Below are positions 15,912 through 24,400 of a stretch of 64,000 bases of DNA, piece after piece. Numbering within the stretch: the stretch's first letter is position 1; the number at the start of each line of letters is the position of its first letter. The notes beneath the pieces are model-generated. The model made no database searches, was not told where the DNA came from, and worked only from the letters and a program-made list of their open reading frames with translations. The position numbers and the translations under genes are program-made. The DNA is from UBA12567 sp964524945 (lineage in GTDB: Bacteria > Planctomycetota > Phycisphaerae > Phycisphaerales > SM1A02), in the NCBI GenBank assembly GCA_964524945.1, contig CAZGFN010000005.1:4973-68972 (forward strand), given 5' to 3'.

Positions 15912-16550
15912 ATGCATACCGAGCCAACCATCCTGCACCGAACTGAACATTGGATGGTCGTCGACAAACCCGCCCAGTGGCACTCGGTGGCCGGGCCGGG
16001 CGACCAATCCGATGTCGAGACCTGGCTGCGAGCGACCGAGCCAGCCTGCCGCGACCAAGACGATGGCGGACTGGTGCACCGGCTGGATCTACCCACCTCC
16101 GGCTGTTTGCTCGTCGCGCTGAATGACAGCACCCACGACTTTCTGCGGAGCACCATGTCGGGACGCACGGATCAGGACATTGGCAAGCAGTATTTGGCCC
16201 GATGCGACGTTGGACTGGCCGATGCTGGTCAATTCGAACTCTATTTCTCCAAACGACACCGTGGTTCACGCAAGATGACGGTTCGCACCTTTGGAACCGA
16301 CGCGGAACTGGGCCGATGCGTGTGGCGATCCTATGGACAGACTCCCGATGGAGAACTGCTGGCCATCGACCTGCTTGGGCCGGGACGGCGTCATCAGATC
16401 CGCGCGGGACTGGCGGACCTGCACCATCCGATCCACGGCGACACCGTCTACGGGCAGGCGGACGACCATCGCCCCTTGTGCCTGCACGCTTGGGCGATTC
16501 ACCTAGACGGTCACCGCATCGAAAGCCCCCCCCCGGACTGGGCGAGGTGA
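15912..16550 (+). CDS. RluA-family RNA pseudouridine synthase
   Basis: Converts uridine to pseudouridine in rRNA or tRNA. At 212 aa it is a compact single-domain member without an S4 RNA-binding domain. It has VVDKPAQWHS (the lead beta strand), the catalytic loop GGLVHRLDLPTSG with Asp59, and the C-terminal GRRHQIRAGLADLHHPIHGD. Position alone cannot tell RluA, RluC, RluD or TruC targets. A nine-C run at 16526-16534 lies just before the stop, and the GTG of the sigma factor overlaps the TGA as GTGA. A slip at that run would fuse the two frames. Confidence 0.9.
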   Translation: MHTEPTILHRTEHWMVVDKPAQWHSVAGPGDQSDVETWLRATEPACRDQDDGGLVHRLDLPTSGCLLVALNDSTHDFLRSTMSGRTDQDIGKQYLARCDVGLADAGQFELYFSKRHRGSRKMTVRTFGTDAELGRCVWRSYGQTPDGELLAIDLLGPGRRHQIRAGLADLHHPIHGDTVYGQADDHRPLCLHAWAIHLDGHRIESPPPDWAR

Positions 16551-17086
16551 ATGGGAACGATCATAGCGATCAGGATCTCCTTGATGCCACACGGCGTGGC
16601 GATCGCAGTGCGTTCGGAGTGCTCTATGAACGCCACCGTGCATTTGTCTGGCGAACCGCGCTTCGAATGTCGTCTGGCAACGAAACGCTGGCACTCGATG
16701 TGTCACAGGAAGTCTTTGCATGGTTGCTCGGCCGATGTCGACGACGGCTGACCCTCACAAGCCTTCTGACCACGTTTCTCTATCCAGCTATCAAGAACAT
16801 CATGCTGAGTATGCTCGATCGCGATCGACGCATTGCCACGGGCATTGATCTGCCAGACCAGACTGCACCGCCGCAAGCAGGAACTGACCACGAAGCGATT
16901 GAGCATGTGCTTGCGAGTTTGGGTGACGGGCATCGCGAAGTCGTCATGCTCCGTTTTGTGGAATCGATGAGCGTGCTGGAAATCGCCGCTGCGATGGACA
17001 TCCCTGTGGGGACCGTCAAGAGCCGGATGCACCACGCTCTGGCGGCTCTTAGGAACGATCCCACCACCAAATTGCTGCTCGATTGA
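16547..17086 (+). CDS. ECF-type RNA polymerase sigma factor
   Basis: A 179-aa alternative sigma factor. Region 2 covers residues 8-75 (DQDLLDATRRGDRSAFGVLYERHRAFVW, then LDVSQEVFAWLL, the -10-recognising helix). Region 4 covers residues 120-172 (LASLGDGHREVVMLRFVESMSVLEIAAAMDIPVGTVKSRMHHAL, a helix-turn-helix for the -35 element). The start is GTG at 16547, overlapping the RluA-family gene stop; the frame is open further upstream but only as an out-of-frame shadow of that gene. It is followed by a single-span dockerin protein, a cohesin-like protein and a vWA lipoprotein, the probable targets or regulators of this sigma factor. Confidence 0.93.
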   Translation: MNGNDHSDQDLLDATRRGDRSAFGVLYERHRAFVWRTALRMSSGNETLALDVSQEVFAWLLGRCRRRLTLTSLLTTFLYPAIKNIMLSMLDRDRRIATGIDLPDQTAPPQAGTDHEAIEHVLASLGDGHREVVMLRFVESMSVLEIAAAMDIPVGTVKSRMHHALAALRNDPTTKLLLD

Positions 17087-17102
17087 AAAATATCGAAGAT
17101 CA

Positions 17103-17594
17103 TTGAACCAATCCGGCCCGCTGCGCGCTGTATGGGTGCCGATGAGCCAGCCTCCCACCCAACGCATGCCCAGCGACCAATTCCCAGGTCCCGAGGACCT
17201 TCCAAGGTTGGCCCAGGCGCTTCGCTCCGCTGACACACCAATCCCCGCGACCCTGGATGACGCCGTCGAGGCCATGGTGCTGCCTTCACGCGCGCACCTT
17301 CGATGGGCCGCACCCGTGGCCGCAATGGTTTTGCTTGGCCTGACAGTGTGGACCATTGTGCAAGTCATCCGCATTCAGGACGCGCCGCTGCCGCATCTGG
17401 CTCGCTGGGATGTCAATGCAGATGGCCAAGTGGATGTGCTCGATGCCATGACGCTTTCGCGGCGGCTCGATGGGGGATGGTCCGACATTGCGGGTGATCT
17501 CAACACCGATGGTCGTGTCGATCACGCTGATCTCATCGCCCTGCACACGCGCATTGTGGCCATGCCCACGGTCTCAACGAGTACGGAAGGCTGA
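17103..17594 (+). CDS. Single-span membrane protein with paired dockerin repeats, possible anti-sigma factor
   Basis: 163 aa if started at TTG 17103, or about 150 from the in-frame ATG at 17142; neither start has a good ribosome site. Residues 15-65 are a charged cytoplasmic part (PEDLPRLAQALRS, TLDDAVEAMVLPSR). A transmembrane helix follows at about 68-90 (WAAPVAAMVLLGLTVWTIVQV). The outer part carries two Ca-binding F-hand repeats of dockerin type I form: DVNADGQVDVLDAMTLSRRL and DLNTDGRVDHADLIALHTRI. Position straight after an ECF sigma factor with a one-span topology suggests an anti-sigma role; the outer dockerin would then be the sensor. That role is an inference. Confidence 0.75.
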   Translation: MNQSGPLRAVWVPMSQPPTQRMPSDQFPGPEDLPRLAQALRSADTPIPATLDDAVEAMVLPSRAHLRWAAPVAAMVLLGLTVWTIVQVIRIQDAPLPHLARWDVNADGQVDVLDAMTLSRRLDGGWSDIAGDLNTDGRVDHADLIALHTRIVAMPTVSTSTEG

Positions 17595-17597
17595 TAA

Positions 17598-18032
17598 ATG
17601 ACACGCCTCTTTGTGATGCTGTTTCTGATGGCCGTAACCGCATTTGGGCATGCCCGTATCGATGAGTCCGAGCAACCTGCTTCGCGCTTCATGCCAGTCG
17701 ATGTCATGATCGATAGCGATACCGACCTAGGGGCCTGGCAGGTGCGAGTCGAGACGCTTGGCCAGAACGCAACGCTCGTGGGTGTGGAAGGCGGCGATGG
17801 CGTCTGGTCGAGCCCACCGATGTACGACCCCGCCGCGCTGGCGCAGGGGCAGATTCTGCTGGCCGCCTACGACACCACCAACACCTCGCCCTCGGGGAAC
17901 ACCCGAGTTGCTCGTCTGCACCTGATGGTCGTGGGCGAGCCTCAACTTGAAATTGAACTGATCGCCGCGGGTGACACCGACGGACACCGCCTCGATGCCA
18001 CCGCATCGGTCGTGAAAGGACACGTGCAATGA
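17598..18032 (+). CDS. Secreted cohesin-like domain protein
   Basis: A 144-aa protein with a signal peptide of about 19 residues (MTRLFVMLFLMAVTAFGHA) and one beta-rich domain. It runs VDVMIDSDTDLGAWQVRVE, VGVEGGDGVW, YDPAALAQGQILLAAYDT, TRVARLHLMVVG. Order and spacing match the nine-stranded cohesin/carbohydrate-binding-like jelly roll, in which an early strand describes a self-consistent averaging face and a late 'A-x-L-x-x-x-V' strand closes the sheet. The assignment is by pattern and is not certain. It lies 3 bases after the dockerin gene and overlaps the vWA gene (ATGA). A cohesin beside a dockerin suggests a direct binding pair. Confidence 0.6.
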   Translation: MTRLFVMLFLMAVTAFGHARIDESEQPASRFMPVDVMIDSDTDLGAWQVRVETLGQNATLVGVEGGDGVWSSPPMYDPAALAQGQILLAAYDTTNTSPSGNTRVARLHLMVVGEPQLEIELIAAGDTDGHRLDATASVVKGHVQ

Positions 18033-20341
18033 ACACGTCAACGCGTTTCAACCATCGAACCATTTATATTGGGGCCGCCATATTTGTTGGGGTCGCGCTG
18101 GCTGGCTGCCACAACAGCGATCAGTCCATCGTATCCAATTCGATGGATAGTCCTGCGGTCGAAAACGCCCCGGATGTAATCACTGGCCGTACTGCAGGTC
18201 CGACCGACTTGATCGAGCAGCACAAGGGGGCCGCACCAACATTCTCGTATGGGGCGGAAGTTGGGCAAGGGCCAACCATAAGTGTCAACGGAACGACGCT
18301 TGGGACGCCTTTGGTCTTCATGGACTCAGAGGCCTTGGCCCAGTGGCCCCAAGTGGACGAAACGTGGGTGATCGGGCGAGGTAGCAAGTCAATGGATTTG
18401 ACGAGGCGATCCAAAGTACAAGTACCTTCGTCAGTCGCGAGGGCTGATGCTCCCATCGAAACCGTCCCGGAGCAAGTTGAACCGCAGTGGCCGCTGGACG
18501 ACGTCGGTTCGGGCATGATGGGTTGCATTCCCCCCGGGGGGACCTCAGATCAATTTGTACCAGTTCCGCTCGAGCACACTGCAGTGAACGCTACGATCGA
18601 CGGCTTCATCAGCCAGGTTGGTGTGACGCAGCGCTTTCACAACCCATACAGCGGCAAGATCGAAGCCGTCTACGTGTTCCCGCTTCCGCAGGACTCGGCT
18701 GTGAGCGATTTTATCATGACCGTAGGCGATCGCACCATCCGCGGCATCATTCGCCAGCGTGAAGAAGCGCAGCGCATCTACGAACAGGCACGGGCCCAAG
18801 GACACGTGGCCTCGCTCTTGCAGCAGGAGCGTCCCAATATCTTCACGCAGAAGGTCGCCAACATCGAATCAGGCAAGTCCATCGATATTGACATCACATA
18901 CTTTGGCACGCTTCCCTATCGCAACGGCGGCTTTGAATTCGTCTTCCCGATGGTCGTGGGCCCGCGGTACAACCCGTCTGGCACCACCGATCCCATCGCG
19001 GCCCTGCCACGTGGTGGCGCCGCGGGGTCCTCGAACTCCGGGACGGCGGTGACCTATCTGCCACCCAACGAACGCAGTGGACACGACATCGACATCACGC
19101 TTACCTTGGACGCCGGCGTGAGTATCGAGTCGATGGACTCGACCACCCATGCAGTGTCGGTTGACCAGACGTCCGCCACCACCGCGGTGGTGACGCTTAG
19201 TCCGCTCGATACGATTCCCAATCGCGACTTTGTCTTCACGTGGCATGTTGCTGGCAAGGACCTCAAGACGGCGGTGCTGACGCATCGTGACCAACGCGGA
19301 GGTTTCTTCAGTTGCATGATCGTTCCGCCAGCGGAACTCACGTCCATCGATCGAGCACCCATGGAAATGGTTTTCGTGCTCGATACATCGGGCAGTATGC
19401 GTGGCCAGCCCATGAACATCGCCCGTCAAGCCGTCAAGCGTGCACTTCGCAAGATGCGTTCGGGCGATACCTTTCAAATTATTCGCTTTGCGCAAGGCGC
19501 CACACAAATGGCCGCTCAGCCAATCGCGGCAACGCCGGACAACGTCGAGCGTGGCATTCGCTACCTCGACGGACTCGAAGCAGGCGGCGGGACCAATATG
19601 ATTCACGGCATCCGTTCGGCTCTTGGATTCCACCACGACGACACGCATGTCCGAAGCGTTGTGTTTCTGACCGACGGCTACATCGGCAACGAGTCGGACA
19701 TTCTGGGGGAGATCGGCCGCAACCTCGGCGATGCTCGCATCTTCAGTTTCGGTATCGGCTCGAGTCCCAACAGTTATCTGCTTCAGCGCATGGCGGATAT
19801 AGGCCATGGGCAGGCCTCATACATCGGTCTGGATGCATCGCGGGTCGGTGCCATGGATGAGTTCTTCGAGATGACCAGTCATCCCGCGATGCACGATGTC
19901 GTCATCGACTTGGGCGATGATGTCACCGATGTGTTTCCATCCAACGTGCCTGATGTCTTCGTCGACCGGCCCATCTTTATCACGGGCCGGCTCGGCGATG
20001 GCTTTGATGGTGATATCAAGATCACCGGCCGCGTTGGGGGCGAGGAGATCGAACTCGATGTGGAGTGGGGCGGCGATGCTGATCGCCCGGCCTTGGCGCA
20101 GATCTGGGCTCGCTCATTGATTCGGGAACTCAATGATCAGTTGACCTGGTCACAGGAGGATGGGTTGGATGATCGCATTCTCAAGACGGCGCTGGCCTAC
20201 AACTTGGCCTCGGCTTACACGAGTTTCGTGGCGGTCGACTCGAGCATCGTGACAGAAGGAGATTATGGCACGACGGTGCACGTGCCCGTGCCGATGCCTG
20301 CGGGTGTTCGGTATGACACGACGGTGGATGGTGGTGGGTGA
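18029..20341 (+). CDS. VIT and von Willebrand factor A domain lipoprotein
   Basis: A 770-aa predicted lipoprotein (lipobox VALAGC, Cys27). After a disordered segment comes a VIT domain (about residues 180-300: VNATIDGFISQVGVTQRFHNPYSG, YVFPLPQDSAVSDF, FTQKVANIESGKSIDIDITY). The vWA domain starts near 445, with the intact MIDAS motif DTSGSMRGQ at 451 and FLTDGYIGNE, so metal-dependent ligand binding is likely. A C-terminal helical/beta tail includes TALAYNLASAYTSFVAVD, typical of inter-alpha-trypsin-inhibitor-like proteins. It is the last gene of the sigma/dockerin/cohesin unit, separated from the next genes by opposite strand. Confidence 0.9.
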   Translation: MNTSTRFNHRTIYIGAAIFVGVALAGCHNSDQSIVSNSMDSPAVENAPDVITGRTAGPTDLIEQHKGAAPTFSYGAEVGQGPTISVNGTTLGTPLVFMDSEALAQWPQVDETWVIGRGSKSMDLTRRSKVQVPSSVARADAPIETVPEQVEPQWPLDDVGSGMMGCIPPGGTSDQFVPVPLEHTAVNATIDGFISQVGVTQRFHNPYSGKIEAVYVFPLPQDSAVSDFIMTVGDRTIRGIIRQREEAQRIYEQARAQGHVASLLQQERPNIFTQKVANIESGKSIDIDITYFGTLPYRNGGFEFVFPMVVGPRYNPSGTTDPIAALPRGGAAGSSNSGTAVTYLPPNERSGHDIDITLTLDAGVSIESMDSTTHAVSVDQTSATTAVVTLSPLDTIPNRDFVFTWHVAGKDLKTAVLTHRDQRGGFFSCMIVPPAELTSIDRAPMEMVFVLDTSGSMRGQPMNIARQAVKRALRKMRSGDTFQIIRFAQGATQMAAQPIAATPDNVERGIRYLDGLEAGGGTNMIHGIRSALGFHHDDTHVRSVVFLTDGYIGNESDILGEIGRNLGDARIFSFGIGSSPNSYLLQRMADIGHGQASYIGLDASRVGAMDEFFEMTSHPAMHDVVIDLGDDVTDVFPSNVPDVFVDRPIFITGRLGDGFDGDIKITGRVGGEEIELDVEWGGDADRPALAQIWARSLIRELNDQLTWSQEDGLDDRILKTALAYNLASAYTSFVAVDSSIVTEGDYGTTVHVPVPMPAGVRYDTTVDGGG

Positions 20342-20367
20342 GTGCGGGCTTCCCCGGGGGCGGGGGT

Positions 20368-20655
20368 TTACTTTGGGGACGGTTTCTGGCCGGTCGCGCC
20401 GCCGCCGGCGGCGCCTAGGTCGTAGAGCAGGGCCAGCACGATGATGATGATTCCACCACCGTTCCATGGCCCCCCCTCGAATGTGTATGCCCACGCATAG
20501 GCCAGCGTCGTCATCGGCAGGAAGATGAGTCCAATCGCCGGAATGATGAAGTTCGCATAGGCGTTGTTGATGAAGGCGGGGTTGAACAGCCACGTCAGAA
20601 TGAGAATGAGGCGGGGAAAGAGCAGGGCCAGCAGGAACACGAAGCAGCATGGCAT
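20368..20655 (-). CDS. Small membrane protein, unknown
   Basis: 95 aa with three hydrophobic segments (CCFVFLLALLFPRLILILTWLF, IIPAIGLIFLPMTTLAYAWAY, GGGIIIIVLALLYDLG) and a Lys/Pro tail. It lies 6 bases after the nuoA stop on the same strand, so the two are co-transcribed. Similar short proteins are common in Planctomycetes, but I do not recognise a named family. It could be an accessory to NuoA or a coincidental neighbour. Confidence 0.65.
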   Translation of the reverse strand: MPCCFVFLLALLFPRLILILTWLFNPAFINNAYANFIIPAIGLIFLPMTTLAYAWAYTFEGGPWNGGGIIIIVLALLYDLGAAGGGATGQKPSPK

Positions 20656-20661
20656 GGCCGA

Positions 20662-21054
20662 TTAGTCCCAGCGAAAGACGCCCTTCTTCCAAGCGTAGAT
20701 GTAGGCGATGATCGACATCAGCAGGAAGAAGAGGATGCGTCCGAGGAAGAGCCCGGCCTCTGGGCTGCCGGGTTCAAGTTGAGCAAAGTCGACGGCCCAC
20801 GGGTAGAGAAAGATGATTTCGACGTCGAAGACGAGAAAGGTCATCGCCAGAATGTAGAACCGGACGTTGAAGCGACGGCGGGCCGTACCAATGGGCGTCA
20901 TGCCCGATTCGTACGTGCTCATTTTTGTGTTGCCATAACGCCGCGGTCCCAAGAGGTGCGAACCAAGGATGTTCACAGCGCCGAAGATCACGGCCATCAC
21001 GATGAGGATGGTGATTGGGAGGTACATCGGGAGTTGATCGGCGATCATGAGCAT
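20662..21054 (-). CDS. nuoA: NADH-quinone oxidoreductase subunit A
   Basis: A membrane subunit of respiratory complex I close to the quinone site. At 130 aa with three transmembrane helices it has normal length. The conserved loop GPRRYGNTKMSTYESGM and the second-helix acidic motif FLVFDVEIIFLYPWA are both intact. No other nuo gene is in the window; in most bacteria nuoA begins a 13-14 gene operon, so here it is separated. Downstream is a small membrane protein. The ATG at 21054 has the purine-rich GAAGAGG-like site on the minus strand. Confidence 0.97.
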   Translation of the reverse strand: MLMIADQLPMYLPITILIVMAVIFGAVNILGSHLLGPRRYGNTKMSTYESGMTPIGTARRRFNVRFYILAMTFLVFDVEIIFLYPWAVDFAQLEPGSPEAGLFLGRILFFLLMSIIAYIYAWKKGVFRWD

Positions 21055-21080
21055 TTGAAGAGGAGTGTAGCAAGGGGCGA

Positions 21081-21119
21081 GGCTTCGCCGGAGTTCCCCC
21101 GCAAAGTAGGGGAGCGGAA
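21081..21119. repeat. Double-hairpin intergenic repeat, copy 2
   Basis: GGC-TTC-GCC (21081-21089), then TCCCC at 21095-21099 pairing with GGGGA at 21109-21113 around CGCAAAGTA, and then GCGGAAT. The order matches copy 1 at 15636-15676: TTCG hairpin, five-C hairpin with CAA in the loop, CGGAATG-like end. Confidence 0.45.
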
Positions 21120-21158
21120 TGAGATAAGAACAATGCTTCCAAACGCGTACAAAACAAA

Positions 21159-21193
21159 CCCCCCTGATCGGCGGTGGGGGCCGACCAGGGGGG
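21159..21193 (-). terminator. Terminator of the dcd-nrdJ transcript
   Basis: CCCCCCTG pairs with CAGGGGGG, then one A/C mismatch, then TCGGC with GCCGA around a 7-base loop. On the minus strand the stem is followed by TTTGTTTTGTACG. It lies about 255 bases past the nrdJ stop. Confidence 0.75.
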
Positions 21194-21448
21194 GAGGGAA
21201 GAGATGGAAGGGGGGGTCCCAGTTAAGGGAAACACGTGCCCTTCCAAAGGTGCCAAGAGTGATTCAAATGGGTGTGGTGGGAACCATCGGGCGTCCTGCC
21301 CCGCGGACAAGTCCTGTGTCCGCTGGAACGGCTGACTTCCTGTCTGCGCGTTCCTTCAGGTGTTCGGATGCTTCATGCATCCGTTCCCTTGCACCCAAAC
21401 GCGACGTCGCTCTTGGCATCGACGCCGCGCTATGTCATCTCCTTATGT

Positions 21449-24400
21449 TCAACTGCATCCCATGGAATTTCCGCAGTTGACGCATTTGTAGCATGTGCCG
21501 TTTCGAACAGTGATGGCGCCGCAGTTGTCACACGGCGGCGCATCGCCCATGAGCGCCGCTGTGGCTTGGCTCAAAGACGTCGCCTGCTGCGTCGTCATGA
21601 TGCCGTCTGATTCGACTGCAATGACCGAGATTGCGGGTGTTGAGGCCGCATCGATTGGGCGCTCGCTCGACCCTTTTGTCAAGGGTTCTGCGGTCCTCCC
21701 CCGGCCATCTTGTCCATCTGCAGGTTTCGACGACGTCCTGTCGTTGCATGTGAGATCCTCCTTGATCACGGGTTTTGGTTTGGATGCTGTGTGGGCAGGC
21801 GCGTTTGCTTCGCGGTAGCCCTCGATGAATTCCATTCCCATCCAGCGGAAGATGTAGTCCACCAAGCTCTTGGCGAACGGGATTTCACTATTGGTCGTCA
21901 TGCCCTGGGGTTCGAACCGCTGGTGGGCAAATTTGGTCACGAGACTCTTGGTGGGCACCCCGTACTGCAAGGCCACGCTGATGGCGGTGCCCAAACTGTC
22001 CATCAGTCCTCCGATGGTCGAGCCTTCCTTGGACATGGTGATGAACAATTCACCAGGTTGACCATCGTCGTACATGCCCACGGTGAGGTAGCCCTCGTGT
22101 CCGGCGACATTGAAGTGGTGCGTGATGCTGCGTCGTGTGTCAGGAAGACGTCGTCGCATTGGGCGTTCAATGATGCGTTCAACGACGCGTTCGACGTAAT
22201 CCACCGGACGGACATCGGCAGCGGCTTCGGCTGCGACGACGACTTCCAAGGCAACCTCGTTGCGTGCTTGGTCAAGTTCCAGTTCGTCTTCGTCGTCATC
22301 AAGCGTGACGTCGCCCGAGGTCGTATTGAGCGGCTGGCTCAGTTTGCATCCATCACGATAGAGCGCGTTGGCCTTGAGACCAAGTTCCCAACTGAGGCGG
22401 TAGGCCTCGGAGATGTTTTCCAGCGTCGCTTCGTTGGGCAGATTGATGGTCTTGGAGATGGCGCCAGAGATGAAGGGCTGGGCCGCTGCCATCATGCGGA
22501 TATGACCCTGTGATGCGATGAATCGCGTGCCAGTGGGGCCGCAGCGATTGGCGCAGTCAAAGACGGGAAGGTGCTTGTCATTGAGATGAGGGGCGTTCTC
22601 GATGGTCTGCGTGCCGCAGATCAATCGGTTGAGCGTCGTAATCTGCATGCGGGTGAGCCCAAGTACTGCAAGGCCATTGAAATCAGTCCGAGCGCGGGCC
22701 GATTCTGCATCTTTGATGCCACACTGTTTCAGCACGGTCGCTGGCATATTCCAGGCGGTAAAGGCAAAGGACAGGTCAAACACGGTGGGCAGCAAGGCCA
22801 TCACATCGGCAATGTCGTCGGTGGTGTAGCCCTGTTCAATCAAGTAGTCGCGGAAGGTTCGCCCATCGCGCGATTCCTCGCCATCGTCACCAGGCATGGG
22901 GACATCCAAGTCCAGCGTGCCCATGACCCATCGCAAGATTTCATTGGCCTCGTCCTCGGCGTAGCCAAGGCCCAGCAGCGATGGGCGAAGCGACTGGTTG
23001 GCGATCTTGAAGTAGCCGCCACCAGCGAGTTTCTTGAATTTGGTCAGGGCGAAGTCCGGTTCCACACCGGTGGTGTCGCAGTCCATGAGCAACCCGATGG
23101 TGCCAGTGGGCGCAATGACGGTGACCTGCGCATTGCGGAAGCCGTGACTGCTGCCGTCGGCGAGCGCTCGGTCCCATGCATCGATGGCGTGATCGAGGAG
23201 TTCACCGGAATTGGCGATGTTGATGTTGCCGCTTCGAGCCGTGTCGTGATCGATGGGCACTGGGCGGATTTCAATATTTTCCCAATCCTTGCTGTCACGG
23301 TCGGTGCCCATGGCGGCAAGGCGGTGGTTGCGAATGACCCGCAACATCTTGTCGCGATTGTCGTCGAAGCCAGCGAACGCACCGTGCTCCTTGGCCATTC
23401 GGGCGCTCATTGCATACGAACGACCGGTGAGCGATGCTGTGAGAATGCCCGCCACACAGCGGCCTTCCTCAGAGTCGTAGGGGATGCCCGACTGCATGAG
23501 CAGCGCACCTAGGTTGGCATAACCAAGACCCAATGTGCGGTATCGCCAACTCCGTTCGGCGATCGATCGTGATGGGAAGGCCGCCATGAGCACGGAGATC
23601 TCGAGCACGATGGTCCAGATGTCGATGGCGTGTTCGAAACCATTGATGTCAAAGGTTTGCTTCGGGGCGTTCCAGAACTTGAGCAGGTTGATCGACGCGA
23701 GATTGCACGCGGTATCGTCCAGGAACATGTACTCACTGCACGGATTGGATGCGTTGATGCGTCCGTCCACCGGGCAGGTGTGCCACTCATTGATCGTGGT
23801 ATCGAACTGCAGGCCCGGGTCGGCACTTTCCCACGCGGCGCGGCAGATCTGACTCCACAAGCCATCGGCTTGGATGCTTCGCGCAACCTTGCCGTCGGTT
23901 CGGTTGATTAGATCCCAGTCAGCTCCATCGCGGGCCGCCCGCATGAAGTCATTAGACAAACGAACGGAGTTGTTGGAGTTCTGGCCAGAGACGGTCTGGT
24001 AGGCCTCGCCATTAAAGTCGTAGTCCAACGTCAAGCCCAGATCACTGGCGAGTTCCTGCTTGTCTTTGGAGATGTGCTTGAGGCCTTCGACCATGGCCGC
24101 GACCTTGATCTCTTCGCGTGCTTTCCAACTGACAAACGCTTCAATATCTGGATGGTCGGCGTCCAAGCACACCATTTTGGCGGCTCGCCGGGTCGTGCCA
24201 CCGGACTTGATAGCGCCTGCGGCGCGGTCGCCAATTTTGAGGAAACTCATCAAGCCACTGCTGCGGCCACCACCGCTGAGCGGTTCTTCGTCTCCGCGAA
24301 TCACCGAGAAGTTGGTGCCTGTGCCGCTGCCGTACTTGAAGAGGCGAGCTTCGCGAGTCCAAAGGTCCATGATGCCTCCGGCGCCGACGAGGTCATCATC

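Larger units (their letters stand above)
21055..21448. other. 394-bp non-coding stretch between nrdJ and nuoA: repeat, terminator and hairpins
   Basis: No convincing gene. It holds repeat copy 2 (21081-21119), a strong hairpin followed by T-rich sequence (21159-21193), and two perfect stem-loops, GCGGACA/TGTCCGC (21303-21323) and CGGATGC/GCATCCG (21365-21383). All would lie in the 3' part of the nrdJ transcript or the leader of nuoA. The GC-rich structured left half is unlike the flanking genes. Confidence 0.6.
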
